From: Bacillus suaedaesalsae
GTDB lineage: Bacteria > Bacillota > Bacilli > Bacillales > SA4
Assembly (NCBI RefSeq): GCF_016890225.1
Contig: NZ_JAFELM010000023.1
Location: 1-58,099, forward strand
Direction of reading: 5' to 3'
DNA length: 58,099 bases
The position numbers were made by a program, and so were the translations under genes. Within the stretch, counting starts at the first letter, position 1. Each line of letters begins with the position of its first letter. This document shows positions 25,327 to 34,823 of this stretch, piece after piece. The notes below the pieces were generated by a model. The model was not told the origin of the DNA and searched no databases. It saw only the letters and a program-made list of their open reading frames with translations.

Positions 25327-25918
25327 CTAAATAAATCAGCCTCAAAGGCGAATACTATCTAAATTATTCTACCTATTAGATATTATACTTTTTTCGTACC
25401 CTTTGTTATTTATTAATCAGTTAAGTGGAAGAAATAGTTCGTTCCATTGCGCTGCAGACACTCGCCGGATACCGCGGGAAGGAAGCTGATGGTTATTTTC
25501 ACTATCGTGAAAAAACCTACCTCCTCAGCTACGCCTGCGGGGTCTCAGCCTTTCCTCTACTTCCCGCAGGAGTCGAGTGTCTTCCGCTCCATTCCACTAG
25601 TTTAGAACAAAAGGCTCAGGGCGCCCCGTTTTGCCTCAGGCACAGCAAATGTACCGGAGAGAAGAATAGGGTGCATTTTCCCTTTTCTTCTCTCCGGGTT
25701 ATTTGACCTCGAGTGGCTGGGCGCTGGAGCTGGATTAATAATACACATATATGTAAGATACACCCAAAAATTTTATACTATTTTTACTGTAAAAATAGTA
25801 TGCGAAATCAAACCACTCTATTGAAAGCAACAAATAAAGACCCGAACTATTAGGTGAAAGAAATTGCCTAATAGTTCGGGTTTATCATTGGCTGAAATAC
25901 TTATGCCCCAGCCTCTTC
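25309..25918. repeat. Class 1 palindromic repeat, copy B, with nested repeat
   Basis: About 610 bp, with inverted ends AAAGAGGCTGGGACATAA...TTATGCCCCAGCCTCTT. It has the same core as copies A and C and a terminator hairpin at 25841-25854/25867-25880. A second repeat family interrupts it at about 25604-25733. The left end codes the last residues of the GNAT gene, and the right end lies eight bases from the EAL gene stop. Confidence 0.88.
25604..25733. repeat. Nested repeat (AGCTCCAGCGCCCAGCC type) in copy B
   Basis: The segment AGAACAAAAGG...GGCTGGGCGCTGGAGCT is also present at 37036-37165 inside copy D, at the same place within the host repeat. It contains a long hairpin formed by CCGGAGAGAAGAA and TTCTTCTCTCCGG. 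Similar AGCTCCAGCGCC blocks are common between genes in Bacillus. Confidence 0.8.
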
Positions 25919-25925
25919 TTATGTT

Positions 25926-26972
25926 TTATAAAGGTTTTGGACCAGGTTTACCAATATAATATCCTTGAGCTAAATCCATTCCAATAGCTTTACAAAATTC
26001 TAATTCTTCCTTACGTTCAATACCTTCAGCTAACGTTTGAATATTAAACTCCTTTGCCACTTCAACAATGCGTTGTAGTTCTACTTGTTTTTCTTCTGAC
26101 TGATCACAGTAGGATATCATAGCGCGATCAATTTTCGCATAGTCAGGCAATAATTCCTTTAATACTTCTACCGTGGCATATCCAGCTCCAACATCATCTA
26201 GTGCTACTTTCATCCCTTCTTTTTTATAAGCTTGGAAGATAGACTGTAAATGTGTGATATCTTTAATCTTTTCTGTTTCTACTACTTCAAATACTAAATC
26301 AGCAGGATTCACCTTATATTTCTCAATATTTTCAAATGTACTTTTCAAGCAGTGTCTCGGATTATAAATGGATGAAGGTAAAAAATTTATGAAACGCAAC
26401 TTCCCATTTGATAGATTTTCCGCACTATATTGAATGGCCTGTTTTCTTGCATTCGCATCTAATAATGCTTGAAGTCCAGTTTTTTGTGCGAAGGAAAACA
26501 GTTCAAACGGCTTAAATGGATATTGTTCATGTGACGAACGCAATAAAAATTCATAGGCAATAACTCTTTCATCATTTAGAGAAATAATTGGTTGAATATG
26601 ATTAGTAAAATACGAATTTTTTATCACTTCTACTAAACTAGGATTCTTAACTCTTTCAAGTAATTCACGAAAAGAAAGGAGATGATAAAAAGGATTTTCT
26701 TCACCTGGTTTTTCATGTATTGATGCGTATAAATCAGCATCGATATCTAATTTCTCTTCAAGTACATGTTGAATGAGTTCAAGAGTTGAGTATAACTGTT
26801 GAAAAGATATAAACTGAAATGTAAAAGAGGTAGATTGCTGCTTAGTAAGTTGTTGAAGCTTTGCTTCGCTTACAATGATATTTATTATCTCTGGATATTT
26901 TGATAGCACTGTTACATAGCCTTGTTGTAGAAAATCTTGTAATGGTTGGCATTGTGAGCAGGACACACGCAT
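25926..26972 (-). CDS. EAL-domain c-di-GMP phosphodiesterase
   Basis: About 348 residues. Residues 1-110 are a N-terminal region with a CSQC pair near the start. The EAL domain runs from about residue 115: the signature is YEFLLR (EFL in place of EAL, with the metal-binding Glu kept), then FINFLPSSIY, FEVVETE, ALDDVGAGYA, DYAKID and TLAEGIERKEEL. The Asn, Glu, Asp-Asp, Lys and Glu positions needed for metal and catalysis are present, so hydrolysis of c-di-GMP is likely. AAGGAG overlaps the first of two ATGs; I use the second (26972), and a GTG two codons on is possible. Confidence 0.85.
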   Translation of the reverse strand: MRVSCSQCQPLQDFLQQGYVTVLSKYPEIINIIVSEAKLQQLTKQQSTSFTFQFISFQQLYSTLELIQHVLEEKLDIDADLYASIHEKPGEENPFYHLLSFRELLERVKNPSLVEVIKNSYFTNHIQPIISLNDERVIAYEFLLRSSHEQYPFKPFELFSFAQKTGLQALLDANARKQAIQYSAENLSNGKLRFINFLPSSIYNPRHCLKSTFENIEKYKVNPADLVFEVVETEKIKDITHLQSIFQAYKKEGMKVALDDVGAGYATVEVLKELLPDYAKIDRAMISYCDQSEEKQVELQRIVEVAKEFNIQTLAEGIERKEELEFCKAIGMDLAQGYYIGKPGPKPL

Positions 26973-27074
26973 CATTCTCCTTATAGTCAATTAAAAAATA
27001 TCGATATGAATATCATATCGATATTTAGCAACTTTTCAAGTTTTAATAGACTATTAGAAAAGATTCCCTCAATC

Positions 27075-27851
27075 CTACATATCAATAATAAACTGATAGT
27101 TTGGATGCTTATAAATTAAGTCAAAATCTTGTGAATGACTTAGTACAGTATACAAATCTTCTGGCGCAAACCATAAATGATCGTTTTCCATCGTAATGTT
27201 CGCACCGAAATGATAGCTTAACCAAACGAGTTTTGAACAATAAATGTACGTCCATTCATCCTCAAGTGGTGTTTTTAAAGAGAAATAAAAGTACGGCCAG
27301 TCGATGCCCTTTTCTCGATTCGCCTTAAATATTTGTAAATATCTTTCTGCGTAGCTTGCAGCTTTCTTTCCAAGTTCAGCATTTTTCGGTCTAAAATGAG
27401 CGTGAATTGGATGAAATTCGGTTAACTGCTTAATCGGAACTTTTCGTACAATTGGTTCTGTAATTACGGCTTCAATAATATTCTCGTTATCTACGACAAT
27501 TGCTGAATGCCCCATGTATCCATAAGGTAGACCATTCACATTATCACAAGCTACTAAAACATCTCCTGGTTGATAATTCTGACTTACTTCTACCTTTCGA
27601 TAATCCTTCCTATTGCTTAATATATGCTTATAGTTAAAGGCATGAGTGCCTTCTTCACTCGTCTTATATCCAACTAATAATACAGAAGACGTTTCTCCCG
27701 TTTTCGATAACGGAATAGAAACTTTCTTATCAATAGAAAACACTCCTAAATATTGTCCATTTAATAAAATTTCAACAAAAGGGAACAGAGTGGTGCTATT
27801 ATTCGTAATTACTAACTTCTCGTCCTCTTGATGAAAACTCAATTCTTCCAT
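27075..27851 (-). CDS. YiiX-type permuted papain-like (NlpC/P60 fold) hydrolase
   Basis: About 258 residues. An N-terminal beta-rich region of some 90 residues is followed by the catalytic domain: QPGDVLVACDN, then GYMGHSAIVVDNENIIEA with the catalytic histidine, then IYCSKLVWLSYHFGANI with the cysteine. Histidine before cysteine is the permuted order of the YiiX/YebB family. Members cleave peptides or amide bonds, possibly in the wall or in lipids. No signal peptide is seen. GGGAGGTG decides the ATG at 27851 over an upstream frame start. Substrate unknown. Confidence 0.75.
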   Translation of the reverse strand: MEELSFHQEDEKLVITNNSTTLFPFVEILLNGQYLGVFSIDKKVSIPLSKTGETSSVLLVGYKTSEEGTHAFNYKHILSNRKDYRKVEVSQNYQPGDVLVACDNVNGLPYGYMGHSAIVVDNENIIEAVITEPIVRKVPIKQLTEFHPIHAHFRPKNAELGKKAASYAERYLQIFKANREKGIDWPYFYFSLKTPLEDEWTYIYCSKLVWLSYHFGANITMENDHLWFAPEDLYTVLSHSQDFDLIYKHPNYQFIIDM

Positions 27852-27925
27852 GAAAACACCTCCCATAGAAAGGATATTCAGGAGGAGCTGGATGGGTGTG
27901 TATTTTACAATTCTCGAAAATAAAA

Positions 27926-28357
27926 AAAGAGGCTGGGATATAACTAACTAAATCATCCTCAAAGACGAATAATATCTAAATTATTCTAACCATTAAATAT
28001 AATGTTCTTTTCGTATACTTTGGTATTATTAAATCAGTTAAGCTGGAAGAATAAGTTCGTTCCTTTGCGCTGCAGACACTCGCCGGATACCGCGGGGAGG
28101 AAGCTGATGGTTATTTTCACTATCGTGAAAAAACCTACCTCCTCGCCTACGCCTGCGGGGTCTCAGCCTTTCCTCTACTTCCCGCAGGAGTCGAGTGTCT
28201 TCCGCTCCATTTCACTAGTTTTTATAAATATTATGCAAAATCAAACAAATCTAAAGCAACAAATAAAGAACCGATCTATTAAGTGAAAGATTCATTAGTA
28301 TATCGCCTAATAGTTTAGGTTTATCATTGGCTAAAATATTTATGTCCCAGCCTCTTT
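27926..28357. repeat. Class 1 palindromic repeat, copy C
   Basis: About 430 bp, with ends AAAAGAGGCTGGGATATAAC...TTTATGTCCCAGCCTCTTT. The core is intact but the terminator hairpin is decayed (ACCGATCTATTAAG against CCTAATAGTTTAGGT). The right end lies six bases from the SDR stop codon. Confidence 0.88.
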
Positions 28358-28363
28358 AAGATT

Positions 28364-29122
28364 TTACTCCTCATACATCATTTTCCGAGTCATTCCTCCG
28401 TCTATGACAAGGTTCGTTCCGTTCACAAAGTTGTTTTTCTCTTGTGCCAAATATAAACATGCATTTGCGATATCTTCTGGCTTTCCTACGCGCTTAGAAA
28501 GATGTTGTTCATGGTCAATTTCTCGAAGTAATTCATATTCACCTGTTTCAATCCATCCTGGACTAATGGAGTTTACGGTAATTTTGTATTCTGCGAATGA
28601 TGCAGCTAAAGCATGAGTAAGTGCGACAATGCCTCCTTTTGTAGCTGCATAAGCTTCAGAATGTTTTTCTGACATAAAAGCTCTTGTGGATGCCAGGTTA
28701 ATAATTGAACCAGTTACGTGGTGCTCTTTCATTACCCTTGCAGCTTCTCTGGAAGCAAAGAAGACACTTTTTAAATTTGTGTTCATAACATCATCCCAAT
28801 CGTTTTCATTTAGGATGAAAGGGTCTTCCCATTTTGACACACCAGCATTGTTAATTAACACATGTATCGTGCCGAAAGTTTTTTCGCTTATCTCCATTAA
28901 TAATTTAATTTCATCAACTTTCCTAACGTCACATTTTATGAAGATACACTCGTATCCTCCTTCTTTCAATTCTGTAAAAGTTCGCAATCCTGCTTTCTCA
29001 TTTATATCAGCTATGACTACTTTCGCGCCTTCTTTAGCAAATGACTGAACTATGCCTTTCCCAATTCCGGATGACCCGCCCGTAACAACTACTACTTTGT
29101 TCAAAAATGATTGATTATCCAT
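28364..29122 (-). CDS. Short-chain dehydrogenase/reductase
   Basis: 252 residues: VVTGGSSGIGKGIV cofactor motif, DINEKAG (acidic residue favouring NAD), NNAGVSKWEDP, the serine in SIINLASTRAF, YAATKGGIV active-site Tyr and Lys, and a terminal VIDGGMTRKM. It resembles the glucose dehydrogenase/3-oxoacyl reductase group; substrate not predictable. It begins four bases after the stop of the broken sucrase gene, so the two probably formed an operon. Confidence 0.82.
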   Translation of the reverse strand: MDNQSFLNKVVVVTGGSSGIGKGIVQSFAKEGAKVVIADINEKAGLRTFTELKEGGYECIFIKCDVRKVDEIKLLMEISEKTFGTIHVLINNAGVSKWEDPFILNENDWDDVMNTNLKSVFFASREAARVMKEHHVTGSIINLASTRAFMSEKHSEAYAATKGGIVALTHALAASFAEYKITVNSISPGWIETGEYELLREIDHEQHLSKRVGKPEDIANACLYLAQEKNNFVNGTNLVIDGGMTRKMMYEE

Positions 29123-29126
29123 TATC

Positions 29127-30562
29127 CTACTCCCAAATATTTTTTAATTCCCATACCCGCAATGAATCTACATCTATGGATTGTTTGTTAAGTTTTACGT
29201 ATGCTCCCGTACTACTGCTCTTAGGATAAATACGGTTTGTTATCACTTTTTCTCCATGATTAATAAATAATTCAATTGAAGAACGATCAACAAAGATATG
29301 TAAATGAAGTTTATGATTAATTAAAGTAACAGGTGCACGTGAAACTCCTGTTAAACCTTGTCCTGCTTTTTGCAAATCAACTGTTACCTCATTACGTTTG
29401 TATGTAATAACTGTTTCCTCTGATTTGTCATCAGATACACAAAGCCCAAGAGAAAAGTTCGCTTCTTCATCTTTTATCTTCACTTCCAGAATCATTTCAA
29501 ACGATTGACTATTTACCCCTGATATAACATATTTGAATGATATGCACGAATGGTATATTCGTTTTTTCGTAACATTTCTAGTTCTTTCACTGGTTGAATT
29601 CGTAATGTCCCATTTTCAGATAGTGTGAGTTCTCTCGGTAACGTCATCGCTCCTGCCCAGCCGTTTTTCTGCGACGGCATGGTCGTTTCCCACATATCCA
29701 TCCAGCCAATTAATATTCTACGTCCTGATTCGTCTTCGAATGTTTGTGGTGCATAAAAATGAAATCCATAATCTAATAGATGCTCAGCCTCTTTCGTATA
29801 CTTGCCCGTTTCATAACTCAAATCACCGACTAAATAACGATTTTGCCATCCATCCTTCATCGGAGATAAAACAAGAATGTATTTTTCTTGAAGCTTGAAA
29901 AGATCTGGACATTCCCACATATATCCTAATGAACCATCACTTTCAGCAAGAACACCACGATACTCCCATTTTATTAAATCAGCAGATTGATAAAGAAGCG
30001 CTTTTCCTACTTCATCCTTGCCCGTCCCCACAACCATGTACCATAATTCGTCGTGCTTCCATACCTTTGGATCACGAAAATCTTCACTTCCTTCTGGTGG
30101 AGGAGATGAGATAACCGGATTATGCTCATATTTTAAAAAATGAATCCCATCTTCACTTGTCGCGATACATTGTACTTCTTTCGGAAAGTTTTGCTCTTCA
30201 TGACCTGTATAAATTAACGTTAGTGTACCGTTATTATCTACTGCGCTTCCAGAAAAGCAACCTCCCGTGTCATAATGTTCACTTGGAGCAAGGGCTATCG
30301 GAAGGTGCTTCCAATGAACCAAATCAGAGCTCACTACATGACCCCAATGCATTGGGCCCCATTTCGAATCATACGGATAATGCTGGTAAAAAACATGATA
30401 ATCTCCATTAAACTGAATAAGCCCATTCGGATCATTCATCCAACCTCTTGGTGTCATAATATGATAAGCTAATCGATGACTATCATTTATAACGGTTTTT
30501 AATGGTTGTTCTACATACTCAGATGCTTTTTTTACTAGTTCTTGATGATTAATTGTTGTCAT
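29127..30562 (-). pseudogene. GH32 sucrose-6-phosphate hydrolase (SacA-like), frameshifted
   Basis: Two minus-strand frames, 349 and 122 residues, together make a GH32 enzyme of about 478 residues, the length of B. subtilis SacA (480). The first has the nucleophile motif WMNDPNGLIQF, FRDPKVW and the acid-base ECPDLFKL; the second has the beta-sandwich domain (LHIFVDRSSIELFINHGE). They join if one base is added to the run of four C at 29516-29519 (giving YQGVNSQSFEMILEV). As read, the enzyme loses its C-terminal domain. No sucrose PTS gene is nearby. The ATG follows GAAAGGGAAAA. Confidence 0.85.
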
Positions 30563-30637
30563 TTCATTTTCCCTTTCATCTAAAAAATGATAATTTCTAG
30601 CATATTAAAAATTGATGTGAAAGATAATATACTGTTT

Positions 30638-30656
30638 AATAATAATAATAATAAAG
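30638..30656 (+). repeat. (AAT)n microsatellite before a small gene
   Basis: Five to six tandem AAT units directly precede the Shine-Dalgarno AAAGGAGG. Unit gain or loss would move promoter and binding site relative to each other. Confidence 0.7.
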
Positions 30657-30832
30657 GAGGTATTTTTATTATTACCATCAAACTATCAAACCTCTCAGAT
30701 GAGACAATTTATCACATGTACTTATCTGTTCTCCGTCATCCTCATATTAAAGGTCTTCAAGAATTAAAATATATGTTACTAAAAGAGCTATTAAAAAGAA
30801 ATAAAGAAGATTTATTGAAGGATATTGGTTAA
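30638..30832 (+). CDS. Small helical protein, faintly Sda-like
   Basis: The core (KLSNLSDETIYHMYLSVL; then HPHIKGLQELKYMLLKELLK) predicts two amphipathic helices. The order LSDE...Y...L..EL.R recalls the KinA inhibitor Sda, but similarity is low. AAAGGAGG lies seven bases before ATT ATT ACC, so initiation may be at an ATT (about 30668), which is rare; otherwise the ATG at 30587, without a binding site and through a run of five Asn codons, must be used. The 5' boundary is therefore uncertain. Confidence 0.45.
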   Translation, partial: NNNNNKGGIFIITIKLSNLSDETIYHMYLSVLRHPHIKGLQELKYMLLKELLKRNKEDLLKDIG

Positions 30833-30843
30833 CGTTTCTAATC

Positions 30844-30882
30844 AAAAAAGCTAGTTGCTCTATTTAAGCGACTAGCTTTTTA
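30844..30882. terminator. Bidirectional terminator
   Basis: AAAAAAGCTAGT pairs with ACTAGCTTTTTA around a 15-base loop, between a plus-strand small gene and the minus-strand ABC permease. Confidence 0.85.
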
Positions 30883-30884
30883 AA

Positions 30885-31691
30885 TTACAACGGAAGATCT
30901 CGATTTCTAAAAATAATGATAGAAAAACTGTAAAATATTGCACCTATTAAGAACAACATTAGAGAGATACCTAGTATTTCCTGATTCCCAGTCGCAATTT
31001 CCTGTGGCTCAAACAACGAGAAAATACTTAAATTACGTAACCAGTCAATATCTTCACTCATTTTACCCACTAGATTAAAAATGAAAAATAATAGCGTTAT
31101 TCCTGCAGAAATACCAAGTGCCTTTTTCTCATCAGATACGATACATGTGATGAGAAAACTATAACTGCTGACTGCAAAGAATAAAAGAAAACCGACTACA
31201 TTTAACTTTAGAAAATGACTACTATTTATCGAAACATCCTCGATAATAAAACGCGTTCCGGAAATTCCAGATAAATAAGTGAGCAAAGCGATCAAGAACA
31301 AACCCGAAACTAAAACAACCATTTGCGTAATGATTACTTGACTTCTAGTCACTCCAGTTGCGAGTAAGTAAGCCATAGAGCCATGATCGTTAAGTCTCGC
31401 TACCAGCGCCGTTGAGACTAAGACTACATACACTAAACAAATGATAATATATAATAATCCATAGTATTCTCCTGCAATGAATGCTTCAATACTTCCGAAT
31501 CCTTGTGATAGACCAAAAGCACTCATCATTTCAGGTGGCATAGATTTAAGTAATTCATCCATTGCTTGCGAGTCTGCAATTGTTGGATAAAGCCATATAA
31601 TTAGCCATAAATATAAGAAACTCGTTACTGCTATTCCTCCAATAATCTTTCCGTTTGTTTTGTACATTGCTTTTAATAAATGTAGGTTCAT
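30885..31691 (-). CDS. ABC transporter permease (ABC-2 type)
   Basis: 268 residues with about six membrane segments: an N-terminal helix (ITSFLYLWLIIWLYPTIA), a cluster in the middle (LLYIIICLVYVVLVSTALVA; MVVLVSGLFLIALLTYLSG) and a C-terminal one (LMLFLIGAIFYSFSIIIF). The start overlaps the stop of the ATPase gene (ATGA), so the two form one transporter. The divergent TetR gene makes a drug or toxic-compound exporter likely. Confidence 0.82.
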   Translation of the reverse strand: MNLHLLKAMYKTNGKIIGGIAVTSFLYLWLIIWLYPTIADSQAMDELLKSMPPEMMSAFGLSQGFGSIEAFIAGEYYGLLYIIICLVYVVLVSTALVARLNDHGSMAYLLATGVTRSQVIITQMVVLVSGLFLIALLTYLSGISGTRFIIEDVSINSSHFLKLNVVGFLLFFAVSSYSFLITCIVSDEKKALGISAGITLLFFIFNLVGKMSEDIDWLRNLSIFSLFEPQEIATGNQEILGISLMLFLIGAIFYSFSIIIFRNRDLPL

Positions 31692-32575
31692 CTCACAATC
31701 CCCTTTCGATCGTAATAATGCATGAACAACTCTTCTAAATCTTGTGTACGAACCGAAAGATTGGTTACATTTACGTTGGATAATACCTGAATAAACGGAT
31801 TGGGATCTCCTGTAACAGCAATTGTTAAAGTAAGATCATGTTCTGAAATAATCATCTCTTTTAATGGCAATAATTTCTCTCGATCTTCTAACGTTTGCAC
31901 CTGTACATCGAATACTTTTCTTTGTTTTCCTTGTACTGTCTTACTGTCTTCAATCGCAACAATGCTGCCATCTTTTATGATTCCTATCACATCACATGTT
32001 CTTTCTATCTCTTGAAAGCTATGTGAGCTCATTAAGATCGTTTTCCCTTTTTTCTTCTCTTCTAAAATTAGTTCAATAAACACCCTTTGCATTAAAGGGT
32101 CAAGCCCACTTGTTGGTTCATCCAATATTAATACCTCAGGATTATGCATAAACGCTGTTACGATGGCAACCTTTTGCTTCATTCCTTTTGACATTTTTCT
32201 AATCGGTGTTTTCGGATCAAACTGAAAACGTTCAATGAGCTCATTACGGAATGATCGCTCTTTAGTTCCTCTCATTCCTTCCATCAATACGATGAAATCA
32301 TATCCTGTCATACCTTCTAAAAAGGCAATCTCACCTGGAAGGTATCCTACAGCTTTTAGTATTTTACCAGATTCTTTCCAAACATTTAATTCATTTATGA
32401 AAGCTTTACCTTTTGTTGGCTTACTAAAGCCTAATAGCTGTCTAATAGTTGTTGATTTACCTGCTCCGTTTGGACCTAAATACCCAAATACCTCTCCCTT
32501 GTTCACTTCGAACGAGACATCAAATATCCCTTTTCCATTCGGAAATACCTTCGTTAAGTTATTTATTTTAATCAT
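31688..32575 (-). CDS. ABC transporter ATP-binding protein
   Basis: 295 residues: Walker A GPNGAGKSTTIRQLLG, signature KMSKGMKQKVAIV (a variant of LSGGQ), Walker B VLILDEPTSGLDP and H-loop LMSSHSFQEIE. The C-terminal 80 residues are the extension seen in DrrA/NatA-type exporters. It is the first gene of a two-gene operon with the permease. AAGGGGAA precedes the ATG. Export substrate unknown. Confidence 0.9.
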   Translation of the reverse strand: MIKINNLTKVFPNGKGIFDVSFEVNKGEVFGYLGPNGAGKSTTIRQLLGFSKPTKGKAFINELNVWKESGKILKAVGYLPGEIAFLEGMTGYDFIVLMEGMRGTKERSFRNELIERFQFDPKTPIRKMSKGMKQKVAIVTAFMHNPEVLILDEPTSGLDPLMQRVFIELILEEKKKGKTILMSSHSFQEIERTCDVIGIIKDGSIVAIEDSKTVQGKQRKVFDVQVQTLEDREKLLPLKEMIISEHDLTLTIAVTGDPNPFIQVLSNVNVTNLSVRTQDLEELFMHYYDRKGIVR

Positions 32576-32633
32576 TTGGCATTCCCCTTCTTATAAAAAT
32601 GAAATTTTTAATACTAAATATTTCACTTTCATT

Positions 32634-32687
32634 ATATTACCTTCCCAATATAAGTCAATGGAAAATTAACTTTTTTATTGGTAATAT
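32634..32687. promoter_or_regulatory. Divergent promoter region with ATATTACC/GGTAATAT dyad
   Basis: ATATTACC at 32634-32641 and GGTAATAT at 32680-32687 face each other across 38 bases, between the ABC operon and the TetR gene. They may be half-sites for the TetR protein. Spacing is unusual, so this is tentative. Confidence 0.4.
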
Positions 32688-32723
32688 TTCAGTTTTCTGC
32701 TATTGTTTTTATGGGTGATTAAC

Positions 32724-33311
32724 TTGAGTAATATAGAAAAGCTAAAAGATCGAAAAAGAAAAAGCATAATGACTGCAGCATTCTCGCTATTCTCTGAATA
32801 TGGTATTAAAAAAGTGAAAATCGCTGATATTGCAAAAAAGGCGAATGTCTCACAAGTTACAATTTATAATCATTTCGAAAGTAAAGAACACCTTCTACGT
32901 GAAGTAATTACCGATTATACAATTGAAAAGTATGAACAATATAAAGTGTTATTGTTAAATGAGGATATTTCCTATGAGACAAGAATCGAACAGTATATTT
33001 TAGACAAAATAAACAGTGCTAGAGAGCTTAATTCGGAAGTAATTGAAGCTGCTCTTTTAAGAGATAAGGAACTTCAAGATTTCCTTCAACATTTTTCACA
33101 TACGAAGGCACTTCCATTATTTGTTCAATTTGTGAAGGAAGGTCAACAAACTGGTCATATTAATCCTGATTTATCAATGGAGGTTATATTATTTTATCTA
33201 CAGCTTTTAAATAAGGAATCATCTACCCTTGCAAAAATGATGCAACAAAGTGGACATTCTGTAAGTAAAGATATTTTGCAGATGTTTTTCTATGGATTAA
33301 TAGGGAAGTAA
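32724..33311 (+). CDS. TetR family regulator, divergent from the ABC operon
   Basis: About 195 residues. The helix-turn-helix is SLFSEYGIKKVKIADIAKKA followed by NVSQVTIYNHFESKEHLLR; the C-terminal helical domain has no recognised ligand motif. I start at the TTG at 32724 with GGGTGA upstream in place of the TTG at 32703. Its position back to back with an ABC export pair suggests that it represses that pair and itself. Confidence 0.82.
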   Translation: MSNIEKLKDRKRKSIMTAAFSLFSEYGIKKVKIADIAKKANVSQVTIYNHFESKEHLLREVITDYTIEKYEQYKVLLLNEDISYETRIEQYILDKINSARELNSEVIEAALLRDKELQDFLQHFSHTKALPLFVQFVKEGQQTGHINPDLSMEVILFYLQLLNKESSTLAKMMQQSGHSVSKDILQMFFYGLIGK

Positions 33312-33363
33312 TACTTTAAGACTTGGGCTATATTTTACAGAAAACTTGAGAGGAGGTCCAAGA

Positions 33364-34725
33364 GTGATTGCAAATCTCACAGAAAATCAAATTGCTCTAA
33401 AAGTTATAAAAGCACTTAAGGAAGGCAAAAAGAAAGAATTGCTAGCAATTTTTGATGAATTACAGCCTTACGATTTAGCAATGCTTTATACGTTATTACC
33501 TGAAAAACATCGTTATCGATTTCTACTATATTTGAGCACAGAACAAATAGCCGATATGGTTGAAGAGTTAGAAGATAAGGACATTCAATTAGAAATTTTA
33601 AATAAACTAGGTATTGAAAAAACTGGTAAAGTTATGGATGAAATGGATAACGATGACCTTGCCTCCCTATTAGAAGATTTATCTCCTGATGTACAGGAAG
33701 GCTACTTATCAAGCATGAATCAAGCAGAGTCTGAAGCAGTACAGCAATTAATGAGCTATGAGCCTGAAACTGCCGGAAGACTTATGACAAATCGATTCGT
33801 ATGGATACGTGATTATTTTACCGTGAGAGAAACCGTCGATAAACTCAAAACATTTGCTGAGTTGTCAGAGACGATTAATTATTTATATGTAATTGATTCT
33901 GCGAAAAAACTAGTGGGTGTAGTTTCTTATCGTGACATTTTACTTGCTGATATTGACTCAAAAGTATCAGACATTATGTATGAAAGAGTGATTGCTGTTC
34001 CTGTTGATATGGACCAGGAGGAAGTTGCAACTTTTATTGAGAGATATGATTTCTTAGCTATTCCAGTCGTGGATCACGACAATGTACTAAGAGGAATTAT
34101 AACAATTGATGATATTATTGACGTTGTTATTCAAGAGGCAAATGAGGATATTGAAAAACTATCTGCAACTGGTAAATCGATTGATTTTGAAACAAAAGCA
34201 TGGGTTGCCGCCTATCGAAGATTACCTTGGCTTATTTTATTATTATTTATCGGAATTATTTCCGGAGGAATTATAAGTGAATTTGAAGACACACTAAATA
34301 AGGTGGTAGCACTTGCATTTTTCATGCCAATGATAGCTGGTATGACTGGGAATACCGGAACACAATCCCTTGCTGTCGTAGTTAGAGGTCTGGTGACACG
34401 CGATGTTTCTAAAGCGTTAGTTTGGAAGTTAGTTATGCGTGAATTTGGCGTAGGAATGATTATCGGAATTATATGTAGTATTCTTATTACGTTAATTGCA
34501 TACGTTTGGCAAGATGATTTAATTCTTGGAATCGTCGTTGGAAGTTCCTTGTTTTTTACTTTGATTATCGGAACACTGGCTGGAACGATCATTCCATTGA
34601 TTTTATATAAGTTGAAAGTTGACCCTGCGGTTGCTTCTGGTCCACTTATCACAACCATTAATGATATTTTCTCAATGCTAACGTACTTTGGAATTGCGAC
34701 TGTTTTTATTCATCGTTTAATGTAA
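33364..34725 (+). CDS. mgtE: Magnesium transporter MgtE
   Basis: About 453 residues with the full MgtE layout: N-terminal helical domain (about 1-130) with acidic repeats, two CBS domains (about 135-255, including VSYRDILLADID and DVVIQEAN) and five membrane helices from about residue 285. The pore signature is MPMIAGMTGNTGTQSLAVVVRG. It imports Mg2+ and is gated by Mg2+ bound to the cytosolic domains. It starts with GTG, six bases after GAGGAGGT. No M-box riboswitch is visible in the short gap behind the TetR gene. Confidence 0.93.
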   Translation: MIANLTENQIALKVIKALKEGKKKELLAIFDELQPYDLAMLYTLLPEKHRYRFLLYLSTEQIADMVEELEDKDIQLEILNKLGIEKTGKVMDEMDNDDLASLLEDLSPDVQEGYLSSMNQAESEAVQQLMSYEPETAGRLMTNRFVWIRDYFTVRETVDKLKTFAELSETINYLYVIDSAKKLVGVVSYRDILLADIDSKVSDIMYERVIAVPVDMDQEEVATFIERYDFLAIPVVDHDNVLRGIITIDDIIDVVIQEANEDIEKLSATGKSIDFETKAWVAAYRRLPWLILLLFIGIISGGIISEFEDTLNKVVALAFFMPMIAGMTGNTGTQSLAVVVRGLVTRDVSKALVWKLVMREFGVGMIIGIICSILITLIAYVWQDDLILGIVVGSSLFFTLIIGTLAGTIIPLILYKLKVDPAVASGPLITTINDIFSMLTYFGIATVFIHRLM

Positions 34726-34795
34726 TGGCACTTTGCGTAACCATTGTTGCTATTATTTAAAATTGGGACATCTTTAGTGGAGAATACTACAAGAT

Positions 34796-34823
34796 AAAAA
34801 GGAGTGGCGAGCCACTCCTTTTA
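34796..34823. terminator. Terminator between mgtE and ykvT
   Basis: AAAGGAGTGGC and GCCACTCCTTT form a tight bidirectional hairpin with A and T tracts. Confidence 0.85.

Noticed and set aside
33312-33363. M-box riboswitch before mgtE
   Set aside because: The gap to the preceding TetR gene is only 52 bases, too short for an M-box, and no matching motif is present.
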